From Ascarosepion bandense (lineage: Eukaryota > Mollusca > Cephalopoda > Sepiida > Sepiidae), in assembly GCA_037127315.1 (NCBI GenBank), contig JBBBDQ010001614.1, positions 1,071,501 to 1,135,500 on the forward strand: a stretch of 64,000 nt of DNA, read 5' to 3'. A program made the translations under genes and the position numbers. The notes beneath the pieces were generated by a model. It was not told the DNA's origin, did not search any database, and was given only the letters and a program-made list of their open reading frames with translations. Shown here piece after piece: positions 22,916 through 33,163 of this stretch; the first letter of the stretch is position 1, and the number at the start of each line of letters is the position of its first letter.

Positions 22916-23300
22916 TCTAAACATATACTGTTAAATATAAGAGACAATGAATGTCTATTATGTTTAATCATGAGCCGTTCTAAACGTCGTATTTTCGCTT
23001 TCATTTCAGTTGAAAATAAAGATAAAAATTATCCAACATTTGGATAATTTTTTATTAATTTGGTTCTAAGCTTTCAAATTTCAAATTTCAAATTTAAGAA
23101 ATTTCAATGGAACCTCTCTGAAGATGGCTCATGTGAGCCGAAAGCTTAGAACCAAATTAATAAAAAATCATCCAAATGTTGGAATATTTTTGTCTTTATT
23201 TTCAACGGAAATTAAAGCCAAAATACGACGTTTAGAACGGCTCATGATTAAACATAATAGACATTCATTGTCTCTTATATTTAACAGTATATGTTGAGAA
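22916..23300. mobile_element. Fold-back element, arms about 160 bp
   Basis: The left arm (22916-23075) and right arm (23140-23300) are near-perfect reverse complements: TGTTAAATATAAGAGACAAT at the outer ends, TTTAATCATGAGCCGTTCTA in the middle, GGTTCTAAGCTTTC at the inner ends. The 64-bp spacer holds GGCTCATGTGAGCC and three AAATTTC repeats. TA repeats flank both sides. A single-arm relative at 13254-13412 joins a hammerhead unit, so this is probably PLE-derived. Confidence 0.88.
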
Positions 23301-23345
23301 TATATATATATATAATCACTTGTTTGTCTAACAAGATTTCATGAT

Positions 23346-23714
23346 TATTCAGACGTTCGACAAAGTACGCCACAAAGAATTGATAGAAATACTCAGCAAC
23401 CTCGATATATTTGGGCAAGACATTGGAATAATGAAGAACCTCTGCAGGCAGGAAACGAATTCAGCAGATATACAAAAAAAGAAAGGGGTGAAAGACAAGG
23501 ATATGTCTTCTCACCGGATCTATTCAATCTGTACAGCGAGACTATTCTGAGCGTCCTAGCAGTCATACCAGAATTCATCATCATCGGCGGCCACAATCTG
23601 AATAACAAAATACGCAGATGATACAGTGCTGATAGCAGACACGGAAAAGAAACTACTAGACCCCCTACAGAAGGTAACTGAAGAAAGCGGAAAGAAAGGA
23701 TTACAAATAAACTG
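23346..23714 (+). pseudogene. RTE-like LINE copy E2, RT part
   Basis: FDKVRHKELIEIL and NLDIFGQDIGIMKNL are the RT motif-A region. After frame changes GGHNLNN and YADDTVLIAD (catalytic box with both Asp) and EESGKKGLQINC follow. The frame ends where a minus-strand CR1-like LINE begins, and resumes at 24343. The reverse transcriptase would have acted at a nicked chromosomal target; this copy is frameshifted. Confidence 0.88.
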
Positions 23715-24342
23715 TTTTTTTTTAATCATATCACCCCGAGCAAGGCGGTAACGCCACTGATGTTCAGGGGGCTACATAAAAGAAAAAGATTAGAGGAGAT
23801 TGAAGAGAAGGACGAACCAGTTAGAAAGGAGCAAGAGAAGGATGGGAATACAGGTTTGATGACAGTTGCAAATGTGGAGAGAAAGGAAAGGATATACAGG
23901 GCGGTGTGGAAAGAACTAGGGGTCAAGTAGTAAAGAGATGAGTATTGACCTTGCATTTAAATTCCTGGAGGTTGTAGCCGTCAAAAAAGCAAGAATAAGG
24001 AAGCGAGTTCCACAGGCGGGAAGTGCGAGAAAAGAAGCTGAAGGAGTAGAATTATCGTCTGCATTTGGTTGATTTAACTGTGAATGGGTGAGACCCTGAT
24101 GCCAGTCTGGTTGTACGAGTAAACACCTGTTGCGGAGGCACCAGTGATTTAATTTCATTGGAGCAGAAGCCATAGAAGTATTTATAGAATAGATACAGGG
24201 AAGCCACATCTAGTCGGTTGGGAAGTGGCTGTAGTCGAGCCGCCAAGTCAGCACCTATCATATTACTGATTCTCCTTTGGAGCCTGTCAAGAACACGGAG
24301 ATTAACAGCGGGGGCACCAGGCCATATATGGCAGCAGTACTA
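23715..24342 (-). mobile_element. CR1/Jockey-like LINE inserted in E2
   Basis: The minus-strand 3' end begins at the T-run 23715 (AATCATATCACCCCGAGCAA). Upstream are the 3' UTR and the C-terminal RT tail (GADLAARLQPLPNRLDVASL; FTRTTRLASGSHPF). It is 5'-truncated near 24342. No clear target-site duplication is visible. Confidence 0.87.
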
Positions 24343-24990
24343 GGAAACCGAATGCATGAAAGAGGAGCCCAAAATGCCAACTTGAAATAGGGCTTACTAA
24401 AATCAAACAGTTACAGAATTTTAAATAGCTGGGAAATGTTCCAACAGAAGACTGAAATCTGAAGGCGAATCTGCATGGCCAAGGATGCATTCCAGAAGCT
24501 AAGTAGAGTATGAAGAGACAGGAAAATTTCGCTAGAAACAAAGAAGAGAGTAGTGTGATATCTGTCCTTCAATATGGCAGTGAATGCTGGACAAATTCGT
24601 CAAAGTTGAAGAAAAAAATTGAAACAACTGAAATGTGGTTCTACAGAAGGATGATGCGAATATCATGTACCGAGCATGTGAGCAATGATGAGGTTTTGGA
24701 AAGGATGGAAACGAAAAGGAAACTAATAATGAACATCAAGAAAAGACAGCTCAAGTTCCTGGGACATGTAATGAGAAAGGACGGATTGGAGAATTTGATA
24801 CTCACAGGTCAGATATAAGGAAAGAGAGGGGAAAGCAGCGTGTAATATACTTGATGGACCTGAGTAAGTGGACGGCGGAGCGGGGTTCGAGTGGGGTAAT
24901 AGGAGAAAGCGTGCTAAGAGCCACTAAGGATAGCGAGACGTAGAAGGCCATAATCGCCTCCTAAAGGGACGCGGCACATAGAAGAAGATG
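24343..24990 (+). pseudogene. RTE-like LINE copy E2, C-terminal part
   Basis: Continues the interrupted frame: a degraded KDAFQKLS region, then SVLQYGSECWTNSSKLKKK, ETTEMWFYRRMMRISC, TEHVSNDEVLERMETKRKL, MNIKKRQLKFLGHVMRKDG, ENLILTGQI and a stop. The last part is frameshifted, and the 3' end is at CACATAGAAGAAG (about 24976-24988). Confidence 0.9.
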
Positions 24991-25186
24991 AATGTCCCAT
25001 CCATCTATTATTCACTATTTCAGAAATGAATATTTCAAATATATATATATATAATTCACTATTCGACGACATAATTTTTGTACCATATTTGATATAATAA
25101 GATTTTGTTTTTGATCGTTGTTGATGAAGCGAGAATTTTCTCGCAGAAATAGGCATTCAACGGAATGTAAATTTCAGAATTTATTG

Positions 25187-25238
<52 letters not shown>
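25187..25238. repeat. (TA)n(TG)n microsatellite
   Basis: Short TA followed by about 18 TG repeats. Confidence 0.95.
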
Positions 25239-25403
25239 TTATCTGTAAATTCAGATAAAATTTAGGGGGGAAAAAGCCATTTTCAACATGTCATTTTAAG
25301 ACATGCATTCTCAGCCCCATATAAATAAAGAATGAGTAAAAGTTCTAAGCCCAGAGGTTTGCTCTAGTAAAGGAAAGGTTTATGAGATATTGATTTTTAA
25401 AGG

Positions 25404-25908
25404 TTTTAAGCTAGCGAAATTTAAGTAGTAATTTCTTCTTTAGTAGTTGGAGGTATGTGGCTTGACTCGTGAGTCAGTAATGGTAGGTAGTGGGGAAGTA
25501 ACTGCTTAGCCAAATTTAAAAAAAAAACCTTTTTGTGACTATTTAGAAGAATAAGATAATTATTGCAATTTATACTTATTTCTATGACAACACGTACTAA
25601 TGATCGCCTTCCCTTTATTTAGGAATATATTCTGGTATTCAAATTTCAAAATTTTAATTTTTTCTCTATTGGTTTCTACAGGGTTAAGCTAGCGAAATTT
25701 TAGTAGTAATTTCTTCTTTGGTAGTAGGAGGTATGTGGCTTGATACTTGAGTTAGTAGTGGTAGGTAGGGAGGAATTAACTGCTTGGCCAAAATTGTAAA
25801 AAATCTTTATTGTGACTAATTGGAAGAATAGGATAATTTATACTTATTTCTATGACGACACATACTAATGATCTCCCCCCGTTTATTTAGGAGTATATTC
25901 TGGTAAAT
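25404..25908. repeat. 277-bp tandem duplication
   Basis: 25404-25638 and 25681-25908 share AAGCTAGCGAAATTT, GGAGGTATGTGGCTTGA, TTTATACTTATTTCTATGAC and ATATTCTGGTA with scattered differences, at an offset of about 277 bp. Function unknown, no ORF. Confidence 0.88.
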
Positions 25909-26018
25909 ATACAACGGTCTTTATTATAGTTGAGAGGATTCATATCACTATCAGACTATTATTATTAAGTAACAGAGCCTATTGTTTAGTGGCACATACT
26001 CTACTTCCCTCGATCATC
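25909..26018. other. Spacer, nothing recognised
   Basis: Contains CAACGGTCTTTATTATA, which occurs inverted at about 30698-30714. Confidence 0.4.
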
Positions 26019-26124
26019 GTTGCACCTACGACACCGACCACACAGTTGCACCTACGACACCGACCACACAGTTGCACCTATGACACCGACCACACAGTTG
26101 CACCTACGACACCGACCACACTCC
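26019..26124. repeat. 26-bp minisatellite, four copies
   Basis: TTGCACCTACGACACCGACC plus ACACAG repeated four times with one substitution (TATGAC in the third copy). It ends 64 bp upstream of the 5S-like sequence. Confidence 0.95.
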
Positions 26125-26187
26125 TCGTTTCTCTGTTGCTATTTTCGAGGCAAATGTTTAGCTAAGCTTCATTCCTTATTTTCACCG

Positions 26188-26307
26188 GCTTACGGCCATA
26201 TCACTTTGATATACACCGGTTCTCGCTCGATCACCGAAGTTAAGCAACGTTGAGCCTGGTCAGTACTTAGATGGGTGACTGCTTGGGAATACTAGGTACT
26301 GTAAGCG
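26188..26307 (+). ncRNA. 5S rRNA-like SINE head, first copy
   Basis: 120 nt with the 5S landmarks GCTTACGGCCATA, ATACACCGGTTCTCG, GATCACCGAAGTTAAGCAAC, GGTCAGTACTTAGATGGGTG and GGTACTGTAAGC, whose ends pair. Because it is immediately followed by a linker and a second 5S plus tRNA-SINE, and has no terminator, it is better read as a SINE module than as a working 5S gene. Confidence 0.85.
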
Positions 26308-26326
26308 TTTAGTGACGGATGTGCGT

Positions 26327-26446
26327 GCTTACAGCCATATCACGTTGAATACACCGGTTCTCGCTCGATCACCGAAGGTAAGCAACGTTGAGCCTGGTCA
26401 GTACTTAGATGGGTGATCACTTGGGAATACCAACTGCTGTAAGCGT
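26327..26446 (+). ncRNA. 5S rRNA-like SINE head, second copy
   Basis: Same landmarks as the first copy with changes (GAAGGTAAGC, GGTGATCACTTGGG, CCAACTGCTGTAAGC). It joins the tRNA head through TATAGTGACGGATGTGCG, the same linker seen at 53701 on the minus strand. Confidence 0.85.
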
Positions 26447-26715
26447 ATAGTGACGGATGTGCGTTGTGGTGCAGTGGATATCGGCTCGGAAAGCCAACTG
26501 CTGTAAGCGTATAGTGACGGATGTGCGTTGTGGTGCAGTGGATATCGGCTCGGAAAGAGAAATCGGTGAGCCGAGTTCGAATTCCAGTTGAATACCCTGC
26601 ATTCACTTTGGGAAAGGTATTAATCCTTCCCTTCCCTCCAGTTACGGGTTAAATAACAGAGTAGGACTTGGGGATCCTGCCCTTAAAAACAAATCCCAAT
26701 GAATCTTGATGCTCG

Positions 26716-27339
26716 AAAAGAAAAAAAAGTATTACTAGACACAAAACTTATATAAAAACAATAAACTGTTGAAAGAAAAAGGTATTACCAGCAATAAACA
26801 AATAAAAATTTAGTTGGCAATAAATGACCCGTCGATGTTGATATGCCATAAAAACAAAACAACCAACCAAAAAATTATTTTCACCAATTCACACCTTTAC
26901 AGTGCGGACTCATCATGCCACGTAAACAGTGTTCACACACACTCACATTCCACTCGTATTTCATTAGTAAGGAAGAAGTTACCATTTACAGCTTCTTCTT
27001 CTTCCTTTATAAAACAAACTACTGAAACAAAGCTTGCTCCATCACTAGGATCATAACACCATAAAATGTAGCCGTCATATTCATATTTACGTCCTACTTG
27101 CTCCAATTACCCTCTAATATCAACGTATTTAAGTCATCCTCTACCTTAAATAGCTTTTGGTTCTGTATTGAGTGGAAGTATATATTGTATACGTCATTTT
27201 ATTTGCTCAAAGCATAGCTAAGTTTTGAGAATTTCCTCCCTGGCAATTAGTTCTGAGATGAACTGCAGTATTCGCTTATTAAATAATTTTTAAAACCCTC
27301 TCTTCTTACATTACTTTGTTTCTCTTGCTGTCTCCCCAT
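26716..27339. other. Possible R4 remnant, otherwise unrecognised
   Basis: 26720-26860 has TATTACCAGCAATAAAC and GTTGATATGCC phrases resembling R4 (45960-46200). Nothing is recognised beyond 26860. Confidence 0.35.
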
Positions 27340-27560
27340 TTAGATGACGTCAACAATTTTTGTACCTTCCTTGTCTTCCATGTAATTGATTCTCATGACG
27401 TTGTTCTGGGCCAGTATTAACAATCCAGTTTCTCGTTTTATATGTCCTCTGTACAACCATATCCATGTCATCTCCGATTGTCTCTTGAATTTCTTGTACA
27501 GGGGTTTTATTTCCCTTTTTAGCATTCTCGTTTGTGAATTTCATTTTTTTATGATCATTT
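27340..27560 (-). pseudogene. Possible LINE RT C-terminal fragment
   Basis: The minus-strand frame has AKKGNKTPVQEIQETIGDDM in one frame and YRGHIKRETGLLILAQNN in another. The second resembles the zinc-knuckle-proximal tail of some mollusc LINEs (a K-ET-GL--AAQ pattern, from memory). It is short and frameshifted. Confidence 0.35.
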
Positions 27561-27615
27561 TATTAATTGTGCAGTAATTTTTGCGATCGCAAATATTATT
27601 CGTAACTAGTTTGAG

Positions 27616-27655
<40 letters not shown>

Positions 27656-27659
27656 GCAT
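27546..27659. repeat. Tandem repeat R6, unit 1 left part
   Basis: TTAATTGTGCAGTA, AATATTATTCGTAA and an (ATT)n run ending GCATA match unit 2 at 28033-28138. Interrupted by a LINE. Confidence 0.75.
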
Positions 27660-27905
27660 AGGAATTCAAATGCAAGGTCAATACTCATCTCTTAACCTAG
27701 TTCTTTCCTCACCACCCTGTATATCCTTTGCTTTCTCTCCACTTCTGCAACTGTCATCACACCTGTGTCCCCTCCCTTCTCTTGCGTCCTTCTAAATGGT
27801 TTGTCCTTCTCTTTACTCTCTTCTGTTTAGTGCTTTTTCTCTTATGTAGCCCCCTGCGCACCAGTGGCGTTACCGCCTTGCTCGGAGTGATATGATTAAA
27901 AAAAA
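27660..27905 (+). mobile_element. CR1/Jockey-like LINE, 3' end only
   Basis: Begins in the last codons (FKCKVNTHLL-like), then the 3' UTR and the tail ATGTAGCCCCCTGCGCACCA, TTGCTCGGAGTGATATGATT and A-rich end. Its empty site is preserved in the adjacent tandem unit (28133-28155). Confidence 0.87.
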
Positions 27906-28074
27906 TAAAAAATAAAAAATACTATTAAAATACTTAGATTCCACGTTTCGCTTTCAGAATTTTAACAGACAACTTCAAGATGACATCCAATATTTTACTC
28001 ACCTCTCTATTTTTCATTATTCTATCATTTCATTAATTGTGCAGTATTTTTTGCCATCGGAAATATTATTCGTA

Positions 28075-28107
<33 letters not shown>

Positions 28108-28250
28108 GTTGTTGTTGTTGTTTTTGTTGTTGCATAATAATACGATTAAAATACTTAGATTCCATTTTTCATTTTCAGAATTTTAACAGAAAACTTCAAA
28201 ATGGCATCCAATATTTCACTCTCCTCCTCTCTATTTTTAATTTTTCTATG
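27906..28250. repeat. Tandem repeat R6, unit 1 right part and unit 2
   Basis: ATTAAAATACTTAGATTCCA and TTTTAACAGA-AACTTCAA appear at 27926 and again at 28144. The (ATT)n of unit 2 continues into (GTT)n. Confidence 0.75.
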
Positions 28251-28937
28251 AACTTTTATCGTGATTCATTTTCTGTTTGTAGAGAAATTATGATAACTCT
28301 TTATGTTTTTTTAAAGGGGCATTAGAGTGAAACCCTTAATTTGACGTCTCCAAAAATTTTTTTGTAAATTATTCCACCAAGACTCTAGATTAGTCTCTTC
28401 CGATCATCGTATATTTACCCAAAATGAGACATGCATATATCAATATGTTCATTTCCAAATGCTAAACAAAATTCCAAGTCGCTAGCATTTCAAAAAAGTC
28501 GGCATGCTCGTAGAACTGGTCTACATGCATCTTGCAGTTTCTAATTTGTATATTATTCTTAGTTGCAATATTTGCATTATTTTTAACAGTTCTTAGAAAT
28601 TTGGTGTCATCTCTCGCCGACATTTTCTTTTTACCACATCAAAATATATTTGCAACCGTACTTTCTTTCTTCAACATTATAATGTCTTAAGCAGTTAATC
28701 ATTTAGAAACGATATTGCACCCACGACTTGATTTGTATGTCCGATTGATATTGGTTCTATTTTCTAAAATATGTTCAATATGATTTCGCTGTACGGATAA
28801 GTAATATAATTTGCAAAATGCTTAGAAGAGTCAACTTACTGCCAAAGAATTCTCTTCCGTATGGCATGAATATCTATCGCGTGATTAAAATCAGCAATCT
28901 AGATTCTTTTCAAAATGAACAGATATTAATATATTCA
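28251..28937. other. No gene recognised
   Basis: No shared repeat or domain was noticed. Confidence 0.5.
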
Positions 28938-29305
28938 ACTAGCAGTATAGCCCGGCGTTGCTCGGGTGTAATAAAAGCTTTAAAACTAATCCATGGTCCT
29001 GGAGCTCAGACTCTTTGGATGTTGGCACGAAACACTAAAAAGCAATAGTTGTTTCCAGTTAAAGCGAAACCGTAGACTGAAAGAAAAATGAATGGATGTA
29101 AGTCAAATTTTGATTTCCTGGCATCGATATCAAATAAGGTTTTTTCGTCGTAAACTGAATTTTGAAGGTTAAATAAGTCCTCTGAGTAAATGGTATCATG
29201 GTTGAGAGTAAGAACTACAATTATACCTACTTAGAGCCAAACCCGAAGCAAAAACTAAAATACAGACATACAAGCAGATAAACAGACACACACACAAACA
29301 GCTTG

Positions 29306-29353
<48 letters not shown>
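28938..29353 (+). mobile_element. CCCGGCGTTGC-type repeat, R1-like
   Basis: Starts ACTAGCAGTATAGCCCGGCG, matching the R1 start, but the interior differs. It ends CAGACACACACACAAACAGC followed by a TA tract. This start, CA-rich end and TA tail are typical of one class of invertebrate interspersed repeat. Confidence 0.6.
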
Positions 29354-29358
<5 letters not shown>

Positions 29359-29670
29359 ATTTTTTGCACTATTGTAAGAACTGCAACCTTGAAACTTTTG
29401 AATATCGTTTCTTATGTCTTTGTCTATGAGTGTAACAAATTTGATTAAAATCGGAATAATCCTTCTATAACCCGAACTTTTCGATTATCGATTTTCGATA
29501 TGTATCGGTGGTACCTCGACACAAAACCTAGCTAAGAACATTCGCAGACGCTTATAGTACAACTGTGTAAAAAAGAAAATCGATTCAGCCGTTTTGGAGT
29601 CTATCAGTAACGGACACACACATATACAGATACACACACAAAGTTTCATTTATAAATAAGTTTAGATATA
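29354..29670 (+). mobile_element. Second CA-tailed repeat
   Basis: Ends GGAGTCTATCAGTAACGGAC, then ACACACATATACAGATACAC and TTTCATTTATAAATAAG, a tail similar in kind to the preceding repeat. Class uncertain. Confidence 0.4.
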
Positions 29671-29763
29671 TTAATAAAAATTCAAAAAATTTGTCGCAAT
29701 GAATAAGTCAAGAATTTCGCGTCAAAAAGCCTCTTCAGGGATTAGATGATCGGTAAATCTATA

Positions 29764-29870
29764 TAAAAAAAGTGTATTTGTCTATATTTCTGAGTTGAGG
29801 CAGTATTTACAGTATTTACATTATTCGGACTATTGTCCTCATCTTGATTGCCATTTGTACGACGTTTCGA
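29764..29870 (-). repeat. Repeat R3, inverted copy
   Basis: The reverse complement contains GGTCGAAACGTCGTACAAAT, GGCAATCAAGATGAGGACAA and TAGTCCGAATAATGTAAATA, matching 60893-60955. Confidence 0.8.
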
Positions 29871-29884
29871 CCATTGTACTTAAG

Positions 29885-30060
29885 AACACATGGCCCAATG
29901 GATTTAGACTTTGGTCAGTTCCTGACTTGACTCTTAGAGTTGTGAGTTCAATACCAGGCTACAGCAGTGGTGAACAAGTAACTTGCAGGGTCAGAGGGAG
30001 ATAACTCATGACTTCCAATCGAGGCTTTATGCAAGGAATGGAGTTCATATACCCCAGCGA
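29885..30060 (+). mobile_element. tRNA-derived SINE, second type
   Basis: A-box-like TGGCCCAATGGATTTAGACT and B-box-like GAGTTCAATACC about 50 nt apart form a tRNA-like head unlike SINE-A. A GGTCAGAGGGAGATAACTC body follows, then ATACCCCAGCGATTGTAATA, which also occurs at about 60836. Confidence 0.6.
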
Positions 30061-30713
30061 TTGTAATAAAGTGTTCGGTTCGAATTCCTAGCACATGAAG
30101 AAGGCCGGAGCGTAGAACGGCCAAAACGTAATGTAAAATATTTTAAAAATAGAGAATGAAGAACAAGATGATGTCCAGGAACACAAATGCGTTGGAAAGG
30201 GACACACATTAACGAAAGACTACCGAAATTCAATAAAAAGATGTATAACGGTCGTATAGGAAACTTTTAACACAAAAAATGCACAAAAAGCAATACTAAT
30301 CTGCTGTAACATAAATCGTATAATATATTCATAAAGTCAACTACGATGAACAGGTTCGATGCATAGAAATCAATAAAACCGCTTGAAAACTTAAAACTCC
30401 ACAAAGATCAATTGGAAGAACAATGTTTAATGGAACTAGAAGCTACAAATGAGGTTAATATGGATCAGGTGACTGAGCAATATAAAAACACAACAGGTGA
30501 AGTTAAGTGATAATCGCTTCAGTAATCTTTTTTTTATAGAATACTAAGAGATAAGTTAAATGGCAACGGCTTCAGTAATATTTTTAACAGAATACTGAAA
30601 GATGTTCTGGTGAACTGCGGAGATTTGCTGTCACCGGGCCTTCAATGAAAGTCACCAGACGCGACTAATATGGACACTTATTTAATTATCCTTCCTATTA
30701 TAATAAAGACCGT

Positions 30714-30714
<1 letters not shown>
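30061..30714. other. No gene recognised
   Basis: 30060-30150 resembles part of R3 (CACATGAAGAAGGCCGGAGC, GGCCAAAACGT). The rest is unrecognised. Confidence 0.4.

Positions 30715-30762
<48 letters not shown>
30715..30762. repeat. (TA)n microsatellite
   Basis: About 23 TA repeats. Confidence 0.95.
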
Positions 30763-30765
<3 letters not shown>

Positions 30766-32549
30766 AATTCAGATACTTCAATCCAAGGGAAAAAAGCAGG
30801 AAGGTAAATTCCAAAAAACCCGATCCTAATTAATATTAAAAATTTATTTTAATATTAAAAAATGATACAGGAAGAGAGCTCCATGTAATAAAATATTACA
30901 GAGCAAATATATATATTAAAAAAGGATTAATTCAAAGATGTTGAATGGCCATTTCGATATGAAGATCCCCACGGGGGACGACACATCACCTCAGCAACAG
31001 AAAAAACCTTTCAGAAACTGGAGAAAAATTAGTCTACTTTTCCTTTTTAAATAGATTGCAAAGAAATTAAAAAATAAATAATAAAATAAAATAAAATAAA
31101 ATAAAAATAAAAAGAAAAATACAGGGAAAGAAAAAGAAAAAGAAAAAGAAAACGAAAAAGAAAAAGAAAAAGATAGAATAAAATCAAATAAATAAGAAAA
31201 GAAAAAAAATTGACATCGTCTGGGTTCGCAAAAAAAAGGGAGAATGTAACTAAAGATAAACAGACAGACGCGTTAAATCGACGTCAGTTTAGGCAACACG
31301 GAAAAAAGGTGGTAAGAGAGATAAAAGAAGGAAGGGAGGGTAAAAGAAAGAAACTAAAGATAAAAATTTTTTTAAATATTACAGACGATATATATATATA
31401 TATATATCCCTCCTGTCATGCTCATGGAAGCGAAGCAACAGCGAGGTAGCGTCGGTTCAATTTGTTGTGTTGCTTCGCTTTGGTATAATTAGAAATTAGA
31501 GATTGAAGACGTAAATAGTCGTGACTCGTCACTATTTCTTTTTTTAGTTTTTTTTCTCCACATATTTGTGAATGGCCATGACTTCTTGGGAAAGATAGTG
31601 GAGTGGTTTCCCCGGTTTTGACTTTAGAATAATTATTTTCTGGGATTAGCTTCAACCCAAAGTTTGAGAGCTCAAACTGCGCTGATATTTAAAAACACAT
31701 CTCCGAAGAACAGAGGCTTGCGTTTCCCAAAAAGTCGAGGGCAAATAGAAGGCAACAGATTAGAGACCAGAATTTGGTTTGGTTATTCAAGGGCAAAGGA
31801 CACAAATACAAATTTGACTGAATATTTCATCCTTTATCCTCCTGCTCGTTGATCTCGAGATGGGGATAAAAACGGCAGAAATTTTCGATGAAAGAAAATG
31901 CAATAAAATCTAAAGCTTCTTTACGAAACGAATTTATGATAATAACATTACTGTGTTGTGTTGCTTCGTTTTGGTAGAATTAGAAGATAACACAAACTTG
32001 AATTAATGATGTTTATTTTTGGTATAAAACTTTAGGTTTTTACATCAAGTTACAACTTTTAAATTTTGTGTGGAGCAGACTAGCTAAATTCTCTTCACTG
32101 TGGGATGATAGTAGTAAACGAGCCTATCCCTTCTGTACTATAGTGGCCAACTGACTAGCGTCTTCCCCTTTTCAAATCTCCTACACAAAAATTACTGTCC
32201 ATAACTCCTAGTTCTTACTCCCACTCTTACTCCTACTCCTACTAAAAGAAACGGTTTCTTATTTTGCCACCCAATTTTGAATTCTTGGCGTCAGTGTGCC
32301 TATCTTTTTCTATTTTTAGAACACTCGCCATTTTATAAACCATAACAAGTTCATTAGAGAGACAAAAAAGGGACAGTGCCGGCTCAGTTCATTCTTTTTA
32401 CTACGTTATTAAACTTTACTACCAGTTATAAAAGGTCTTGCCGGGTGTTTGCTCTTTAACAGTGGCTTCTTCTTATTATTTTTTTTTCCAATAAGTATGT
32501 CGTCGAGTAGGAAAGCTATGCATCCTCATATTAAAAAGTTTTGTGTACT

Positions 32550-32555
<6 letters not shown>
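30763..32555. other. No gene; purine-rich tract and a direct repeat
   Basis: 31075-31205 is almost pure A/G with AAAAT and AAAAAG repeats. TGTTGCTTCGYTTTGGTA plus AATTAGAA occurs at about 31469 and 31962, roughly 490 bp apart. A TA run lies at 31388-31407. No coding domain. Confidence 0.5.
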
Positions 32556-32604
<49 letters not shown>

Positions 32605-32668
32605 AAAAACTACTAAAAAATTGTAAGTTTAAAAATGTATTTTTTTGACAGTATTTATTTATTTCTAT

Positions 32669-32725
<57 letters not shown>
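32556..32725. repeat. Two (TA)n microsatellites
   Basis: TA tracts about 32556-32602 and 32672-32725, separated by 70 bp. Confidence 0.95.
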
Positions 32726-32728
<3 letters not shown>

Positions 32729-33108
32729 ATATTTCAAACCGGCCTCGGCCTTTCATCAGATACAAATGATTTTAAAATTTAAAGTAGAAGCATTCGTCTC
32801 GAGAGCGTTCGTTGAGAGATGTTTACATCACGTGACGTAGAAAGCGATAATGTTTTTTAATATTTGTAAACGTAAACCTATCTCTAATAATACTTTTAAA
32901 TGTCGTTTTAAAGAAAAAGTTTTAAGTGTCTCTAAAAAATGTTTAACTATTGAAATATTTATAAAGATTCAAAACACCTAAGTCCCTAACCCTAGCCTAT
33001 ATGTATTTTAATTTTAAAATCCAGTATTTTTCTTTCTTTCTGCGTGAATATGTAAAACTAAAATCGGAATCTATCAGTAAACATTTGCAGTTTTCTAAAG
33101 TGTCTCCT

Positions 33109-33111
<3 letters not shown>
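32726..33111. other. No gene recognised
   Basis: The start, read on the minus strand, has CTGATGAAAGGCCGAGGCCG; see rejected items. Confidence 0.4.

Positions 33112-33162
<51 letters not shown>
33112..33162. repeat. (TA)n microsatellite
   Basis: About 25 TA repeats. Confidence 0.95.

Positions 33163-33163
<1 letters not shown>

Larger units (their letters stand above)
26188..26715 (+). mobile_element. Composite 5S-5S-tRNA SINE (family F)
   Basis: Two near-complete 5S rRNA-like segments (26188-26307 and 26327-26446) are separated by a linker with AGTGACGGATGTGCGT. A tRNA-SINE head follows twice (26461-26493 and 26523-26585), because about 62 bp spanning the 5S end and A-box (CAACTGCTGTAAGCGTATAG...) are duplicated. 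Next come the B-box GAGTTCGAATTCC, the shared body and a 3' module (TAGGACTTGGGGATCC; ACAAATCCCAATGA) different from SINE-A. The 5S box C (GGTCAGTACTTAGATGGGTG) is kept. No T-run ends the 5S segments, so RNA polymerase III could read through. Confidence 0.88.

Noticed and set aside
25990..26130. 26-bp repeats as a CRISPR array
   Set aside because: There are no unique spacers between the repeats, and the context is eukaryotic.
26188..26446. Genuine 5S rRNA gene pair
   Set aside because: Both segments carry substitutions, lack a downstream T-run and continue into a tRNA-SINE with the same linker as at three other loci.
32735..32765. Minus-strand CTGATGAAAGGCC...GTTTGAAATATC as a hammerhead
   Set aside because: A short GGCC/GGCC stem is possible, but there is no stem III, and stem I does not pair.
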